NCBI GenBank assembly: GCA_049889415.1
Contig: JBMHDL010000003.1
Coordinates: 248,001 to 312,000, forward strand
Reading direction: 5' to 3'
DNA length: 64,000 nucleotides
From: JAYQKL01 sp049889415
Lineage (GTDB): Bacteria; Pseudomonadota; Alphaproteobacteria; RS24
In this document: piece after piece, positions 32,667 through 41,632 of the stretch
How the letters are laid out: each line of letters starts with the position of its first letter
How positions within the stretch are numbered: the stretch's first letter is position 1
The notes under the pieces: generated by a model
Database searches by the model: none
What the model saw: only the letters and a program-made list of their open reading frames with translations
What the model was told of the DNA's origin: nothing
Translations under genes and position numbers: made by a program

Positions 32667-34670
32667 ATGAGCAGAATAAAAAGAACAACACTGAAAAACA
32701 GTATTTTTAAAAGGCCGAAAGGCTTTCCGCATCTGGCGGCAGCCGGCATCCTGGTTCTGGGACTGGCGGCATGTTCTGAAAGGGAACAAAAAAAGGCGGA
32801 CCCGATTGACCCGGCAGAGGCGCCGATCACCACCCAGATTGAGAAAAAAGTCGAGAACAACCCGACGAAAAACGCTTATTTCGGCGACCTTCATGTCCAT
32901 ACGGGAAACTCATTCGACTCCTATATATTTTACAATCGGACAACACCGGATGACGCCTATCATTTCGCCAAGGGCGGCACCATCCGTCACCCTTTGCAAT
33001 ATAAACTCAATCTGACCACCCCACCGCTAGATTTTCTGGCGGTCACCGACCATGCCGAATATCTCGGTATATTGCGGGCGATGAATGAAACAGACCATCG
33101 TGTTTCCAAAGCCCCCGGGGCGCAGGACATGTTCTCCACGGATCAGGACAAAATCACAGCCGCATTTTCCAAAGTTGGAGAGTCCGTGCGCTCGGGTATC
33201 CGCTATGAGGATTTCTATGATGAAGAAATCACCAAAACCACATGGGCACGGACGCAGGAAATGGCCGACCGGCATTATGAACCCGGCACGTTCACGACTT
33301 TCAAAGCCTATGAATATACAGCCATGAGAACAACAGAGCGCATCACTGACGATAACGCGATCTCTGTCGACGGCCTGACAATTGCCGGCGGCAACCTGCA
33401 CCGGAATGTGATTTTCAAGAATAATGCCCCTGAAGACGTGTTCGGATCTTTGCAGTCCATCAATCCGGAAGACCTTTGGGACTGGATGGACGAAAAACGC
33501 GCCGCTGGTTTTGATGTCATGTCCATCCCACATAATTCCAATGTTTCGGACGGCAGAATGTTCGAATTAACCCAATATGACGGCAGCCCTATAGACCGCG
33601 CCTATACGGAACAAAGACGCCGGAATGAGCCTGTGGTTGAGATTACGCAGGTCAAAGGAACTTCGGAAACCCATCCCTCAATATCACCAAATGACGAATG
33701 GGCCGATTTTGAATTGTATGAATATCTCCTGGCCTCAAACATCAAATCCAAAATCAGCGGCGGTTTTGTCCGTGAAGCCCTTGCCAACGGTCTCGGACTG
33801 GCTGCAAAAGGCAAAGGCAACCCATATAAGTTCGGTTTAATCGGGTCATCAGACTCACATGTCGCTGCCGGATCTTATGACGAGGATTATTACTGGTCGA
33901 AAATCGGCATTTTGGACGGCACCAAGGCCCGGCGTGCCTCTGTCCCCGGTTATTTCAAAAAAACCTGGGAAGGGGTAGAGGTTGATCCGAATGTCGAGTC
34001 GACCTTCATGGTCTGGGGGGCTTCAGGTTTGGCCGCCATTTGGGCTCCGGCCAACACGCGTGAGGATCTCTTTGAGGGCATGCGCAACCGGGAAACATTC
34101 GCCACCACAGGAACCCGCATCAGGGTCCGTCTGTTTGCAGGTTATGATTTTGACGACTCAATCCTCGCCGACCCGAAGCTACTCGAAAAAGCCTATGCCA
34201 ATGGTGTACCGATGGGAGGGGAACTGCCCCATCTTGACGGCCGGCAGCCAACGCTTCTGGCCTGGGCTATGCGTGACCCTTTCGCCACTCCCCTCCAGCG
34301 CCTGCAGATTGTAAAGGTCTGGCATGAAAACGGACAACCTCGGGAGAAAATATACGATGCTGCCTGTTCCGATGGCCTCTTACCGGATCCGACAACGCAC
34401 CGCTGTCCTGATAACGGCGCCCGTGTCGACACACAGAGCTGCTCCATCACCCCCGACAAAGGGGATCCCGAATTAAGCGTGGTGTGGCAGGACCCGGACT
34501 TCATCGCAGGACAGAATGTATCTTATTATGTGCGGGTTCTGGAAAACCCGACCTGCAGGTGGTCCACCTGGGATGCCGTTCATGCCAACGCCCAACCAAA
34601 CCCGGACATGAAGAGAGTCATTCAGGAAAGGGCCTGGTCGTCTCCGGTCTGGATCGGGGAAACTGATTGA
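32667..34670 (+). CDS. DUF3604 lipoprotein (PHP-like predicted metal hydrolase)
   Basis: 667 residues from ATG 32667 (GGAGGGA seven bases upstream). The N-terminus is a lipoprotein signal with lipobox LAAC, so the protein is anchored in the periplasm or outer membrane. The DUF3604 signature FGDLHVHTGNSFDSY and VTDHAEYLG supplies His/Asp residues resembling the metal site of PHP phosphoesterases; further motifs are SIPHNSNVSDG and LIGSSDSH. C-terminal Cys residues (DAACSDGLLPDPTTHRCPDNG) may form disulfides. Its stop shares bases with the next start (TGATG), forming a cassette with a parvulin and a HupE/UreJ protein. Confidence 0.9.
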   Translation: MSRIKRTTLKNSIFKRPKGFPHLAAAGILVLGLAACSEREQKKADPIDPAEAPITTQIEKKVENNPTKNAYFGDLHVHTGNSFDSYIFYNRTTPDDAYHFAKGGTIRHPLQYKLNLTTPPLDFLAVTDHAEYLGILRAMNETDHRVSKAPGAQDMFSTDQDKITAAFSKVGESVRSGIRYEDFYDEEITKTTWARTQEMADRHYEPGTFTTFKAYEYTAMRTTERITDDNAISVDGLTIAGGNLHRNVIFKNNAPEDVFGSLQSINPEDLWDWMDEKRAAGFDVMSIPHNSNVSDGRMFELTQYDGSPIDRAYTEQRRRNEPVVEITQVKGTSETHPSISPNDEWADFELYEYLLASNIKSKISGGFVREALANGLGLAAKGKGNPYKFGLIGSSDSHVAAGSYDEDYYWSKIGILDGTKARRASVPGYFKKTWEGVEVDPNVESTFMVWGASGLAAIWAPANTREDLFEGMRNRETFATTGTRIRVRLFAGYDFDDSILADPKLLEKAYANGVPMGGELPHLDGRQPTLLAWAMRDPFATPLQRLQIVKVWHENGQPREKIYDAACSDGLLPDPTTHRCPDNGARVDTQSCSITPDKGDPELSVVWQDPDFIAGQNVSYYVRVLENPTCRWSTWDAVHANAQPNPDMKRVIQERAWSSPVWIGETD

Positions 34671-35503
34671 TGGACCGACTCAGGCTTCACCCGTTTGCGG
34701 TATTTGTCATTATTGGCGTTCTACTGTTCATTGGCGACGCCTTGTACCAAAAAGCCGTTGATGATGCGGATTACCGCATTGAACTGAGTCAATCCGAGAT
34801 TGAACGCCTGGCAGCATTATATGCCCGTCAGCAGAAAAAGCCCGTCACCGAAAACGACCTCAAACAATTGATCAGGGTTCATGTCGAGGAAATGGCTTTG
34901 GCGCGGGAGGCCGAACGTCTGAATTTGGGGGAAAATGACACGATCATCCGCCGTCGGCTTGTCCAAAAAATGAAATTCATTCTGGAGGACAAACATTTGG
35001 AGGCGGATATCAGTGAAGATGAATTACGGGGGTTTTATACCGCCAACAAGCCTCTGTTCAATGAACCCGCACGCATCAGTTTTGACCATGTCTTTATTTC
35101 CCCGAAAGATGACGGTCAAGTCTTTGAGCGGGCCTTACGGGTCAAGGAACAAGTTGAGCAGGGACTTGACTGGAAAAAAGCCGGCGACCCGTTCATGCTT
35201 GATAAATCCTACAAAGCTTTGACCCTGCCTGAAATCGCCCGTTTATTCGGCTCGGATTTTGCCTCGCGACTTGCCTCCTATGAAAGCCCGAACGCAGGGT
35301 TTGGACCGCCTGTTGGCTCCGCCTATGGCGTCCATCTGGTTCGCATTTCAGATTACGCACAAATGCAGGAAAGGGAATTTGAAGCAGTACGGGACAAGGT
35401 TTTGGAGACCTATACAGCTCGGTTACGTGACCAAGCTAACCAACGTGCTGTGGACGGCATAATCGGCAAATATAAGGTCGTCTTTATGGATGACAATGAC
35501 TAG
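34670..35503 (+). CDS. Membrane-anchored parvulin-type peptidyl-prolyl isomerase
   Basis: 277 residues from ATG 34670. A single N-terminal transmembrane helix (FAVFVIIGVLLFIGDALY) is followed by a SurA/PrsA-like helical region (VTENDLKQLIRVHVEEMALAREAERL) and a C-terminal PpiC-like domain (RISFDHVFISPKDDG ... PNAGFGPPVGSAYGVHLVRIS). It should face the periplasm and help fold or insert a partner, most simply the DUF3604 lipoprotein or the HupE-like membrane protein encoded on either side. Ends with TAG, one of the normal TAG stops here. Confidence 0.85.
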   Translation: MDRLRLHPFAVFVIIGVLLFIGDALYQKAVDDADYRIELSQSEIERLAALYARQQKKPVTENDLKQLIRVHVEEMALAREAERLNLGENDTIIRRRLVQKMKFILEDKHLEADISEDELRGFYTANKPLFNEPARISFDHVFISPKDDGQVFERALRVKEQVEQGLDWKKAGDPFMLDKSYKALTLPEIARLFGSDFASRLASYESPNAGFGPPVGSAYGVHLVRISDYAQMQEREFEAVRDKVLETYTARLRDQANQRAVDGIIGKYKVVFMDDND

Positions 35504-36464
35504 GTTCTTTCTGCTTTTCACCGCCTTGTGGTTGGTCTGTCTGCCGGTTGCGGCGCATGAGGTGCGCCCGGCCCTGCTGGACTTGTCGGAAAAAAATCCT
35601 GGTAACTTCACCATGGTCTGGAAACAACCCCTCAAGGACGGCAAAAGGCTTGCCATCACACCTTTATTCGAGCCGCTTTGTAAAGTCTCAGAGACGGCCA
35701 AATATGAATTTTATGGCACTTCCGTTGCAGAAATCCGGACACTGGCCTGCCCGCTTACATCAGGAAAGATCCATTTCAAAGGTCTCGAGAGTACACTGAC
35801 TGACAGCTATGTGCGTATCGAGTATCTCAACGGCGACAGTCGAAACGGACTTGTCGGTGCCAACGATCCGTTTTTCAGCCTCACACCGGAAAATCAAGGG
35901 GCTGCCGTTCCGGCTTATTTAAGCTTGGGGATCAGTCATATTTTCGCCGGCTGGGATCATCTGGCACTGGTGGTTGGACTATTGCTTCTGGTTCCGGTCA
36001 GACGGATCTGGCTTGTGATCACAAGCTTCACACTGGCGCACAGTATCACATTGGGGTTTGCCGCCATGGGGGTCATCTCCCTGCCGGGGCTTCCGGTTGA
36101 GATTCTCATTGCCTTGAGCATTGCCTGGCTTGCCTACGAAGCTGTTCAGGACAAACGTCCACAAAAGCAGGATGTTTACTGGCTCAGCTTTGCATTCGGT
36201 TTGTTGCACGGATTCGGGTTTGCCGGCGTGTTAGGCGAATTGGGCCTGCCCGCCGCAGCGGAACTTCAGGCCTTATTGCTGTTCAATATTGGCATTGAAC
36301 TTGGACAAATCGCATTCATCTGCATGTGTCTGGCAGCAGTCTGGAGTATGCGGAAAATGTTTTCCACCTCTTCCCTGAGCAGGTTCGAGCAAGGCTTCCC
36401 TTATGCCCTTGGGGGATTGGGCATGTTCTGGGCACTTGAGCGGTTCAGTTCATATCTCATCTGA
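35490..36464 (+). CDS. HupE/UreJ_2-family membrane protein
   Basis: 324 residues. A signal peptide (cleavage near VAAHEVRP) and a soluble N-terminal domain of about 125 residues are followed by six or so hydrophobic helices with the family motifs SLGISHIFAGWDHLALVVGLLLL, FTLAHSITLGFA and FGLLHGFGFAGVLGELG. HupE/UreJ relatives are thought to carry metal ions (nickel or cobalt) through His-rich helix motifs. It overlaps the parvulin gene by 14 bases. Known to travel with DUF3604 and PPIase genes in other bacteria; the joint function is not known to me. Confidence 0.85.
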   Translation: MTMTRFFLLFTALWLVCLPVAAHEVRPALLDLSEKNPGNFTMVWKQPLKDGKRLAITPLFEPLCKVSETAKYEFYGTSVAEIRTLACPLTSGKIHFKGLESTLTDSYVRIEYLNGDSRNGLVGANDPFFSLTPENQGAAVPAYLSLGISHIFAGWDHLALVVGLLLLVPVRRIWLVITSFTLAHSITLGFAAMGVISLPGLPVEILIALSIAWLAYEAVQDKRPQKQDVYWLSFAFGLLHGFGFAGVLGELGLPAAAELQALLLFNIGIELGQIAFICMCLAAVWSMRKMFSTSSLSRFEQGFPYALGGLGMFWALERFSSYLI

Positions 36465-36467
36465 CGG

Positions 36468-37091
36468 TCAAGGCGCGGTGGCTTTGGCGCTGTCGCGTTC
36501 AAGCATGGTGTTGAAGAATTCCGTCAGGTGAACCAACCCCGGATCCACACGTTGCCCCACCTTGCGGTAAAAATCGAGATAACAGAACAACATGATATCG
36601 CCATAGCTCATTCGGTCCCCGCACAAAAAGGGCTTCCCCGCCATCAGGCCGTCAAGATTGGCAAGACCGTCATTGGCTTTCTCGATCATGCTGTCACCAA
36701 TCTCAGGATAGAGCTTGATGCGCCCTTCAAAGAATTTTTTGGCAATGCTGTTTTGAAAACCCATGGTCATGGGTGACAGGATCATCAGGTCCACACGACG
36801 CGCCCACATACGCGCCTGGGCACGTTCCACCGAGGTTGAACCAACCAGAACCGGGTCCGGTTTCAATTCCTCAAAATACTCAGCTATCGCCGAGACTTCG
36901 GTGATGATGTCACCGTCATCGGTTTCCAGTGCCGGTAACTGCCCCAAGGGGTTTTTCGCCAAAAATTCGGGCTTGCGGTTCTCTCCCCCCAACGCATCAA
37001 GATAATGAATGTCAATTTTTAACTGCTTTTCCAGGATCAGCATTTCAACAATACGCGGGTTCGGCATGTTGGGGGCGGAATAAACGATCAT
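36468..37091 (-). CDS. Glutathione S-transferase family protein
   Basis: 207 residues. Thioredoxin-like N-terminal domain (VYSAPNMPNPRIVEMLILEKQL) with the glutathione-contact motifs NPLGQLPALETDDGDIITEVSAIAEYF, and a helical C-terminal domain with the capping motif GDRMSYGDIMLFCYLDF. Cytoplasmic; conjugates or isomerises electrophiles using glutathione. Convergent with the HupE gene, four bases apart, and divergent from hspQ. Confidence 0.92.
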   Translation of the reverse strand: MIVYSAPNMPNPRIVEMLILEKQLKIDIHYLDALGGENRKPEFLAKNPLGQLPALETDDGDIITEVSAIAEYFEELKPDPVLVGSTSVERAQARMWARRVDLMILSPMTMGFQNSIAKKFFEGRIKLYPEIGDSMIEKANDGLANLDGLMAGKPFLCGDRMSYGDIMLFCYLDFYRKVGQRVDPGLVHLTEFFNTMLERDSAKATAP

Positions 37092-37198
37092 AATGTTTCC
37101 TTGTCTGTCGCGAAACCGGAAGACATATTTTGGGTTTAATTATGTTTTTCTCGGTTATAATGTGAGAGTAGTAATTTTTTTCAAGCAGACAAATAAAA

Positions 37199-37528
37199 AT
37201 GAAACCTTATTACGCAAAATTTACGGTTGGTCAGGTTGTCAAACACAGGTTCTTTGCTTTTCGCGGAGTCATTTTTGATGTTGATCCGGAATTCAACAAC
37301 ACTGAGGAATGGTGGCTTTCCATTCCGGCAGAGATGCGTCCGCGCAAGGATCAACCCTTTTATCATCTTCTCGCAGAAAATGAGGAAACCGAATATATCG
37401 CCTATGTGTCGGAGCAGAACCTGCTGCTTGACCAGACAAACAAGCCTGTCCGTCATCCGCAAATCGATGATTTCTTTGAGGGCTACCAGGACGGGTTTTA
37501 TTTCATGCATCAGGAAGCTTCCAATTAA
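37199..37528 (+). CDS. hspQ: Heat shock protein HspQ
   Basis: 109 residues of the HspQ/YccV family. Motifs KFTVGQVVKHRFFAFRGVIFDVDPEF, PFYHLLAEN and AYVSEQNLL are diagnostic. HspQ enhances Lon-dependent degradation and removes denatured DnaA in enterobacteria. A TATAAT-like -10 lies about 40 bases before the start. The next gene begins four bases after the stop. Confidence 0.94.
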   Translation: MKPYYAKFTVGQVVKHRFFAFRGVIFDVDPEFNNTEEWWLSIPAEMRPRKDQPFYHLLAENEETEYIAYVSEQNLLLDQTNKPVRHPQIDDFFEGYQDGFYFMHQEASN

Positions 37529-37531
37529 CCA

Positions 37532-38359
37532 ATGATCTCACGCTTTCTCACCTTTATGAGCCGTCAACTGCTCCGCTATCTGGAGTCACCGGTTCTCGGG
37601 TATCATGCGTTTTCAGTCACTTCGGCCAAAAACCTCCGTGCGAGTTTGCAGCCGGGGGATGTTGTGCTCATAGACGGAAATCTCAGGATTTCGCGGGTGA
37701 TCAAATTTCTAACCCAGTCCAGCTGGTCTCATGCCGCCATTTATGTTGGTGGTGCTGACCAAGAAACCAATCCTCGAGCCAGACCGGATGACTTGGTTGA
37801 GGCGGATGCAAGCCTTGGCGTTATTGCGGTTCCGCTTGAAAAATATAACGGCTTTAACACACGTATCTGCAGACCGGTGAACCTATCAGAAAAGGACAGG
37901 AAAAAACTTGTTGAAACAGTCAAAAACCGTGTCGGCGATCAATATGACCTTAAAAACGTCTTTGATCTTATGCGATACCTCCTGCCCTATCCGCCTGTTC
38001 CAGCCTTTCTGCGCCGTCGGATGATTGCCTTAGGCAGCGGAGACCCGACACGCGCCATCTGTTCAACTCTTGTCGCCGAGGCTTTTCAGGCGATCAAATA
38101 CCCGATTTTGCCGGAAGTCACCCGTGCCAACGCCAAAGAGGTGTTCCATATACGTCACCATTCCCTCTACACGCCAAGGGATTTTGACCTTTCCCCTTAT
38201 TTCCAAATTATCAAGCCGCAACTGGGGGAAACTTTTGATCACCGGCTCATTGACTGGGAGACTGACAGCACGCCGAATAATTCACCTGGCACCGCGCCAG
38301 ACAATGTGTCTAACAATGTGTCTCACAATGCGCCTGACATTGACCCGATGATGAATTGA
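37532..38359 (+). CDS. YiiX/YebB-like permuted papain-fold hydrolase
   Basis: 275 residues. The LRASLQPGDVVLIDGNLRISRVIKFLTQSSWSHAAIYVGG segment supplies the catalytic His, and ICSTLVAEAFQAI the catalytic Cys; this circularly permuted NlpC/P60 arrangement is typical of YiiX-type amidases/peptidases. No clear signal peptide, though the N-terminus is slightly hydrophobic. The C-terminal about 35 residues are a low-complexity tail with repeated NVSNN/NVSHN and APD units. Starts four bases after hspQ. Confidence 0.82.
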   Translation: MISRFLTFMSRQLLRYLESPVLGYHAFSVTSAKNLRASLQPGDVVLIDGNLRISRVIKFLTQSSWSHAAIYVGGADQETNPRARPDDLVEADASLGVIAVPLEKYNGFNTRICRPVNLSEKDRKKLVETVKNRVGDQYDLKNVFDLMRYLLPYPPVPAFLRRRMIALGSGDPTRAICSTLVAEAFQAIKYPILPEVTRANAKEVFHIRHHSLYTPRDFDLSPYFQIIKPQLGETFDHRLIDWETDSTPNNSPGTAPDNVSNNVSHNAPDIDPMMN

Positions 38360-38402
38360 TTTATGCTCGGGAAGGAAAAACGGAGCCAACAGGATACCAA
38401 TT

Positions 38403-40190
38403 GTGCAAAAAGCGGCTGTTCTTAATCTCATCCTATTCATAGCCACTTTCATGGCCTCTCCGGCCGCGACACAGACCCACGGTCTCGCCATGCATGGGGC
38501 CCCGGCCCTGTCACAAAACACAGCTTTCGGATATGCAGACCCGAGACCGATCACGGGCGGGGAAATTCGCTTCGCCAAACTCGGCAGCTTTGACAGCCTG
38601 AATCCGTTCATCATTCGCGGACAGGCACCATTCGGGCTGAGGGAACATGTTTATGAAAGCCTGTTGGTCAGGCATTTTGATGAACCGTTTGCCCTTTACG
38701 GCCTGCTCGCCGAAAGCATATCCACAACCGAGGACCGCAGCCAGGTCACTTTCAGACTCAACAAGAAAGCCAAATTTTCCGACGGGCATAAGCTGACAGT
38801 CGCGGATGTAATTTTTTCATATAAAACCCTGAGAGATAAGGGCCGGCCTAACCATCGTTATTATTACGCCAAAGTTGTCGGATATGAGACCGACGGAGAG
38901 CACATAATTACGTTCAAATTTGACAGAACTGAGCAGGATTATGAGATGCCCCTAATTATGGGGCTGATGCCGATACTTCCTGAACACATTTTTGCACAGC
39001 GGGAATTTTCCCAAACCAGCCTCGAAAGGCCTGTTGGCTCAGGTCCTTACATCGTCACTCAAGTTGATGCCGGCAAAAAAATCACCTATGAAAAGAACCC
39101 TGATTACTGGGGAAAAAATCTTCGCGTCAATCAGGGGCGGCATAACATCAACGTGCTGCATTACGACTTTTACAGGGATGAAAACAGCGCATTCGAGGCC
39201 TTCAAATCCGGTCTGGTTGATGTATGGGAGGAGACGAGCCCAATCCGCTGGACACGCGGATACACCTTTCCCGCAGCCCGTGATGGACGCATCATCAAGG
39301 AAAATATTCAAACCAGCACACCCTCCGGCCTGTATGGTTTCGTTTTCAACACACGCCGCCCGGTGTTTCAGGATCAAAACGTCAGAAAGGCCCTCGCCAA
39401 TCTGTTTAATTTTGAATGGGTCAACAAGACACTTTATGCCGGTGCTTACACGAGAACGCAGAGCTATTTCCAAAAGTCAGATTTGAGCTCATATAATCAG
39501 CCTGCAAGTGCAGCTGAAAAAAGGCTTCTTAAAAAATCACGTCTCCCGCGAAGCATCCTGGAACATGGTTACAAAGCCCCTGCAGGAGACCCTTCGGGGC
39601 GCAACAGGACCGCCAGAGCTGAAAGCATTAGCCTGCTGAAAAATGCAGGATATGAGATTTCAAACGGGCGCATGGTTCATGCCCGGACCAAAGCGCCTTT
39701 GAAATTCGAAATTATTGTACAGTCACGTGAAAATGAACGCCTCGCCATCGCCTATCAACAAATGCTGACACGCATTGGGGTTGATGTTTCCGTACGCTTT
39801 ATTGATACGGCGCAATACCAGAATAGGCTCCAGAAATTTGATTACGACATGATGTTGTATAATTGGTATGCGTCGCTCTCACCCGGTAATGAACAGGCTT
39901 TCTATTGGAGCTCTGAAGCTGCTGGACAGAATGGCAGCCGCAATTATCCCGGCATCCGGAGCAAGCAGATTGATGCCATCATTCAGAAAATGACCGGTGC
40001 GCGTACCCGCGAAGATTTCGCAACCGCCGCCCGCGCACTCGACAGGCTTTTGATGAGCGGGGATTATGTTGTGCCGCTTTTTCACCAGCCAACACAATGG
40101 ATCGCCCGTTGGCATCAGGTTGAACACAGTTGGCGCCATGCGATTTACGGAGCCAAATTCGACAGTTGGTGGATTAATCCAGATAATTAA
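38403..40190 (+). CDS. Extracellular solute-binding protein, peptide/oligosaccharide ABC type (SBP_bac_5)
   Basis: 595 residues from GTG 38403 with AGGA nine bases upstream. Signal peptide NLILFIATFMASPAATQT. Family 5 features: EIRFAKLGSFDSLNPFI near residue 50, VYESLL, LNKKAKFSDGHKLTVADVIFSYKTL, PVGSGPYIV, and a C-terminal YVVPLFHQPTQWIA. It captures peptides or similar ligands for an ABC importer, or acts in YejA-like microcin C/muropeptide uptake. No permease or ATPase genes are beside it. The stop overlaps the convergent ntrC stop. Confidence 0.9.
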   Translation: MQKAAVLNLILFIATFMASPAATQTHGLAMHGAPALSQNTAFGYADPRPITGGEIRFAKLGSFDSLNPFIIRGQAPFGLREHVYESLLVRHFDEPFALYGLLAESISTTEDRSQVTFRLNKKAKFSDGHKLTVADVIFSYKTLRDKGRPNHRYYYAKVVGYETDGEHIITFKFDRTEQDYEMPLIMGLMPILPEHIFAQREFSQTSLERPVGSGPYIVTQVDAGKKITYEKNPDYWGKNLRVNQGRHNINVLHYDFYRDENSAFEAFKSGLVDVWEETSPIRWTRGYTFPAARDGRIIKENIQTSTPSGLYGFVFNTRRPVFQDQNVRKALANLFNFEWVNKTLYAGAYTRTQSYFQKSDLSSYNQPASAAEKRLLKKSRLPRSILEHGYKAPAGDPSGRNRTARAESISLLKNAGYEISNGRMVHARTKAPLKFEIIVQSRENERLAIAYQQMLTRIGVDVSVRFIDTAQYQNRLQKFDYDMMLYNWYASLSPGNEQAFYWSSEAAGQNGSRNYPGIRSKQIDAIIQKMTGARTREDFATAARALDRLLMSGDYVVPLFHQPTQWIARWHQVEHSWRHAIYGAKFDSWWINPDN

Positions 40191-41632
40191 CGCCTCGGCT
40201 GGCGGACCACATCAATCCCAAGCTCGCGGATTTTCTTCCGCAGCGTATTGCGGTTGAGACCCAGCATTTCAGCAGTCTTGATTTGATTGCCGTTGGTCAG
40301 GGCAAGTGACAATTTGATCAACGGCTCTTCAACTTCCTTCAAGATTCGGTCATACAGTCCGGCCGGTGGAAAGCTTCCTTCAAATTCATTGAAATATTTA
40401 CTCAAATGGGCCTCTATACTTTCAGAAATTGAGTTTTGCGGCTGGCCTGTCATGACAGAGGCGACTGTCCCGGACTGCTCCACCAATTCCTGTTGCAGAA
40501 TATTCGTCCCGATGACCTCATCATTGTAGAGTGCCGCGACACGGCGCATGAAATTCTCCAGTTCGCGCACATTTCCCGGCCAATCATAAGTTTTAAGGAA
40601 AGCCAAACCATCAGGTGAAATTGATTTGGGCGGCAAACCCTCATCTTCCGCAAGCTTCAGGAAATGGCGACATAAATCGTCAAGATCCTCAAGCCTGTTC
40701 CGCAGCGGAGGAATCCGCAACGGCACCACATTCAGGCGGAAATATAAATCTTCCCGGAACAGGCCTTTGTCAATGAGTGACTTCAGATCCTTATTCGTTG
40801 CCGCCACAATGCGCACATCCGTTTTGATCGGGGTTCGTCCGCCAACGGAAGTAAACTCCCCTTCCTGCAGTACACGCAACAGTCTGGTTTGCGTATCCAT
40901 CGGCATATCCCCAATTTCATCCAGAAACAAAGTCCCGCCGTCAGCTTGCGAAAAACGCCCTTCCACACGGCTATTGGCACCTGTGAAGGCCCCTTTTTCG
41001 TGTCCGAACAGCTCGCTTTCAATAAGTTCCTTCGGTATGGCGGCCATATTAATGGCGACAAACGGACCGTGTTTGCGTTGCCCCAAATCATGCAGGGCCC
41101 GCGCCACCAGTTCTTTACCGGTCCCGCTCTCACCAGACACCATAACCGTCAAATCATTTTGCATGAGCCGGGCAAGTCCGCGGTAAATTTCCTGCATTGC
41201 CGGAGACCGCCCAATCAAAGGCATGCCTTCGTCCAACAAATCATTGCCCGGGATGTTTCTGGTCTCCTCAATCGCCACGGCACGACCGACAATATTGACC
41301 ATTTCCTTCAAGTCGAACGGCTTCGGCAAATATTCATAAGCGCCGCATTCCGCCGCTTTGACGGCCGTCGACAACGTGTTCAGCGCACTCATGACAACCA
41401 CCGGCAAATCGGGCCGGAGACGCTTGATCCGGGGAATCAGGTCAAAAGCGTTTTCATCGGGCATAACCACATCCGAGATGATGAGATCTCCCTCGCCATT
41501 ACTGACCCATCGCCACAGCGTGGCAGCATTGCTGGTTGCCTTGACATCATAACCGTCACGACCCAAGGCTTGTGTCACCACTGTCCGGATGGCTGCATCA
41601 TCATCCGCTACCAGAATGGTTCCCTTGCTCAT
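40187..41632 (-). CDS. ntrC: Nitrogen regulation response regulator NtrC
   Basis: 481 residues. REC domain with phospho-acceptor Asp54 (LIISDVVMP) and signalling Lys in YLPKPFD; AAA+ domain with Walker A GESGTGKE, the sigma-54 contact motif GAFTGA and arginine-finger region RLLRVLQEGEF; C-terminal Fis-type helix-turn-helix (MLGLNRNTLRKKIRELGI). It activates sigma-54 promoters of nitrogen assimilation genes when phosphorylated by NtrB. Start overlaps the ntrB stop. Confidence 0.97.
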   Translation of the reverse strand: MSKGTILVADDDAAIRTVVTQALGRDGYDVKATSNAATLWRWVSNGEGDLIISDVVMPDENAFDLIPRIKRLRPDLPVVVMSALNTLSTAVKAAECGAYEYLPKPFDLKEMVNIVGRAVAIEETRNIPGNDLLDEGMPLIGRSPAMQEIYRGLARLMQNDLTVMVSGESGTGKELVARALHDLGQRKHGPFVAINMAAIPKELIESELFGHEKGAFTGANSRVEGRFSQADGGTLFLDEIGDMPMDTQTRLLRVLQEGEFTSVGGRTPIKTDVRIVAATNKDLKSLIDKGLFREDLYFRLNVVPLRIPPLRNRLEDLDDLCRHFLKLAEDEGLPPKSISPDGLAFLKTYDWPGNVRELENFMRRVAALYNDEVIGTNILQQELVEQSGTVASVMTGQPQNSISESIEAHLSKYFNEFEGSFPPAGLYDRILKEVEEPLIKLSLALTNGNQIKTAEMLGLNRNTLRKKIRELGIDVVRQPRR

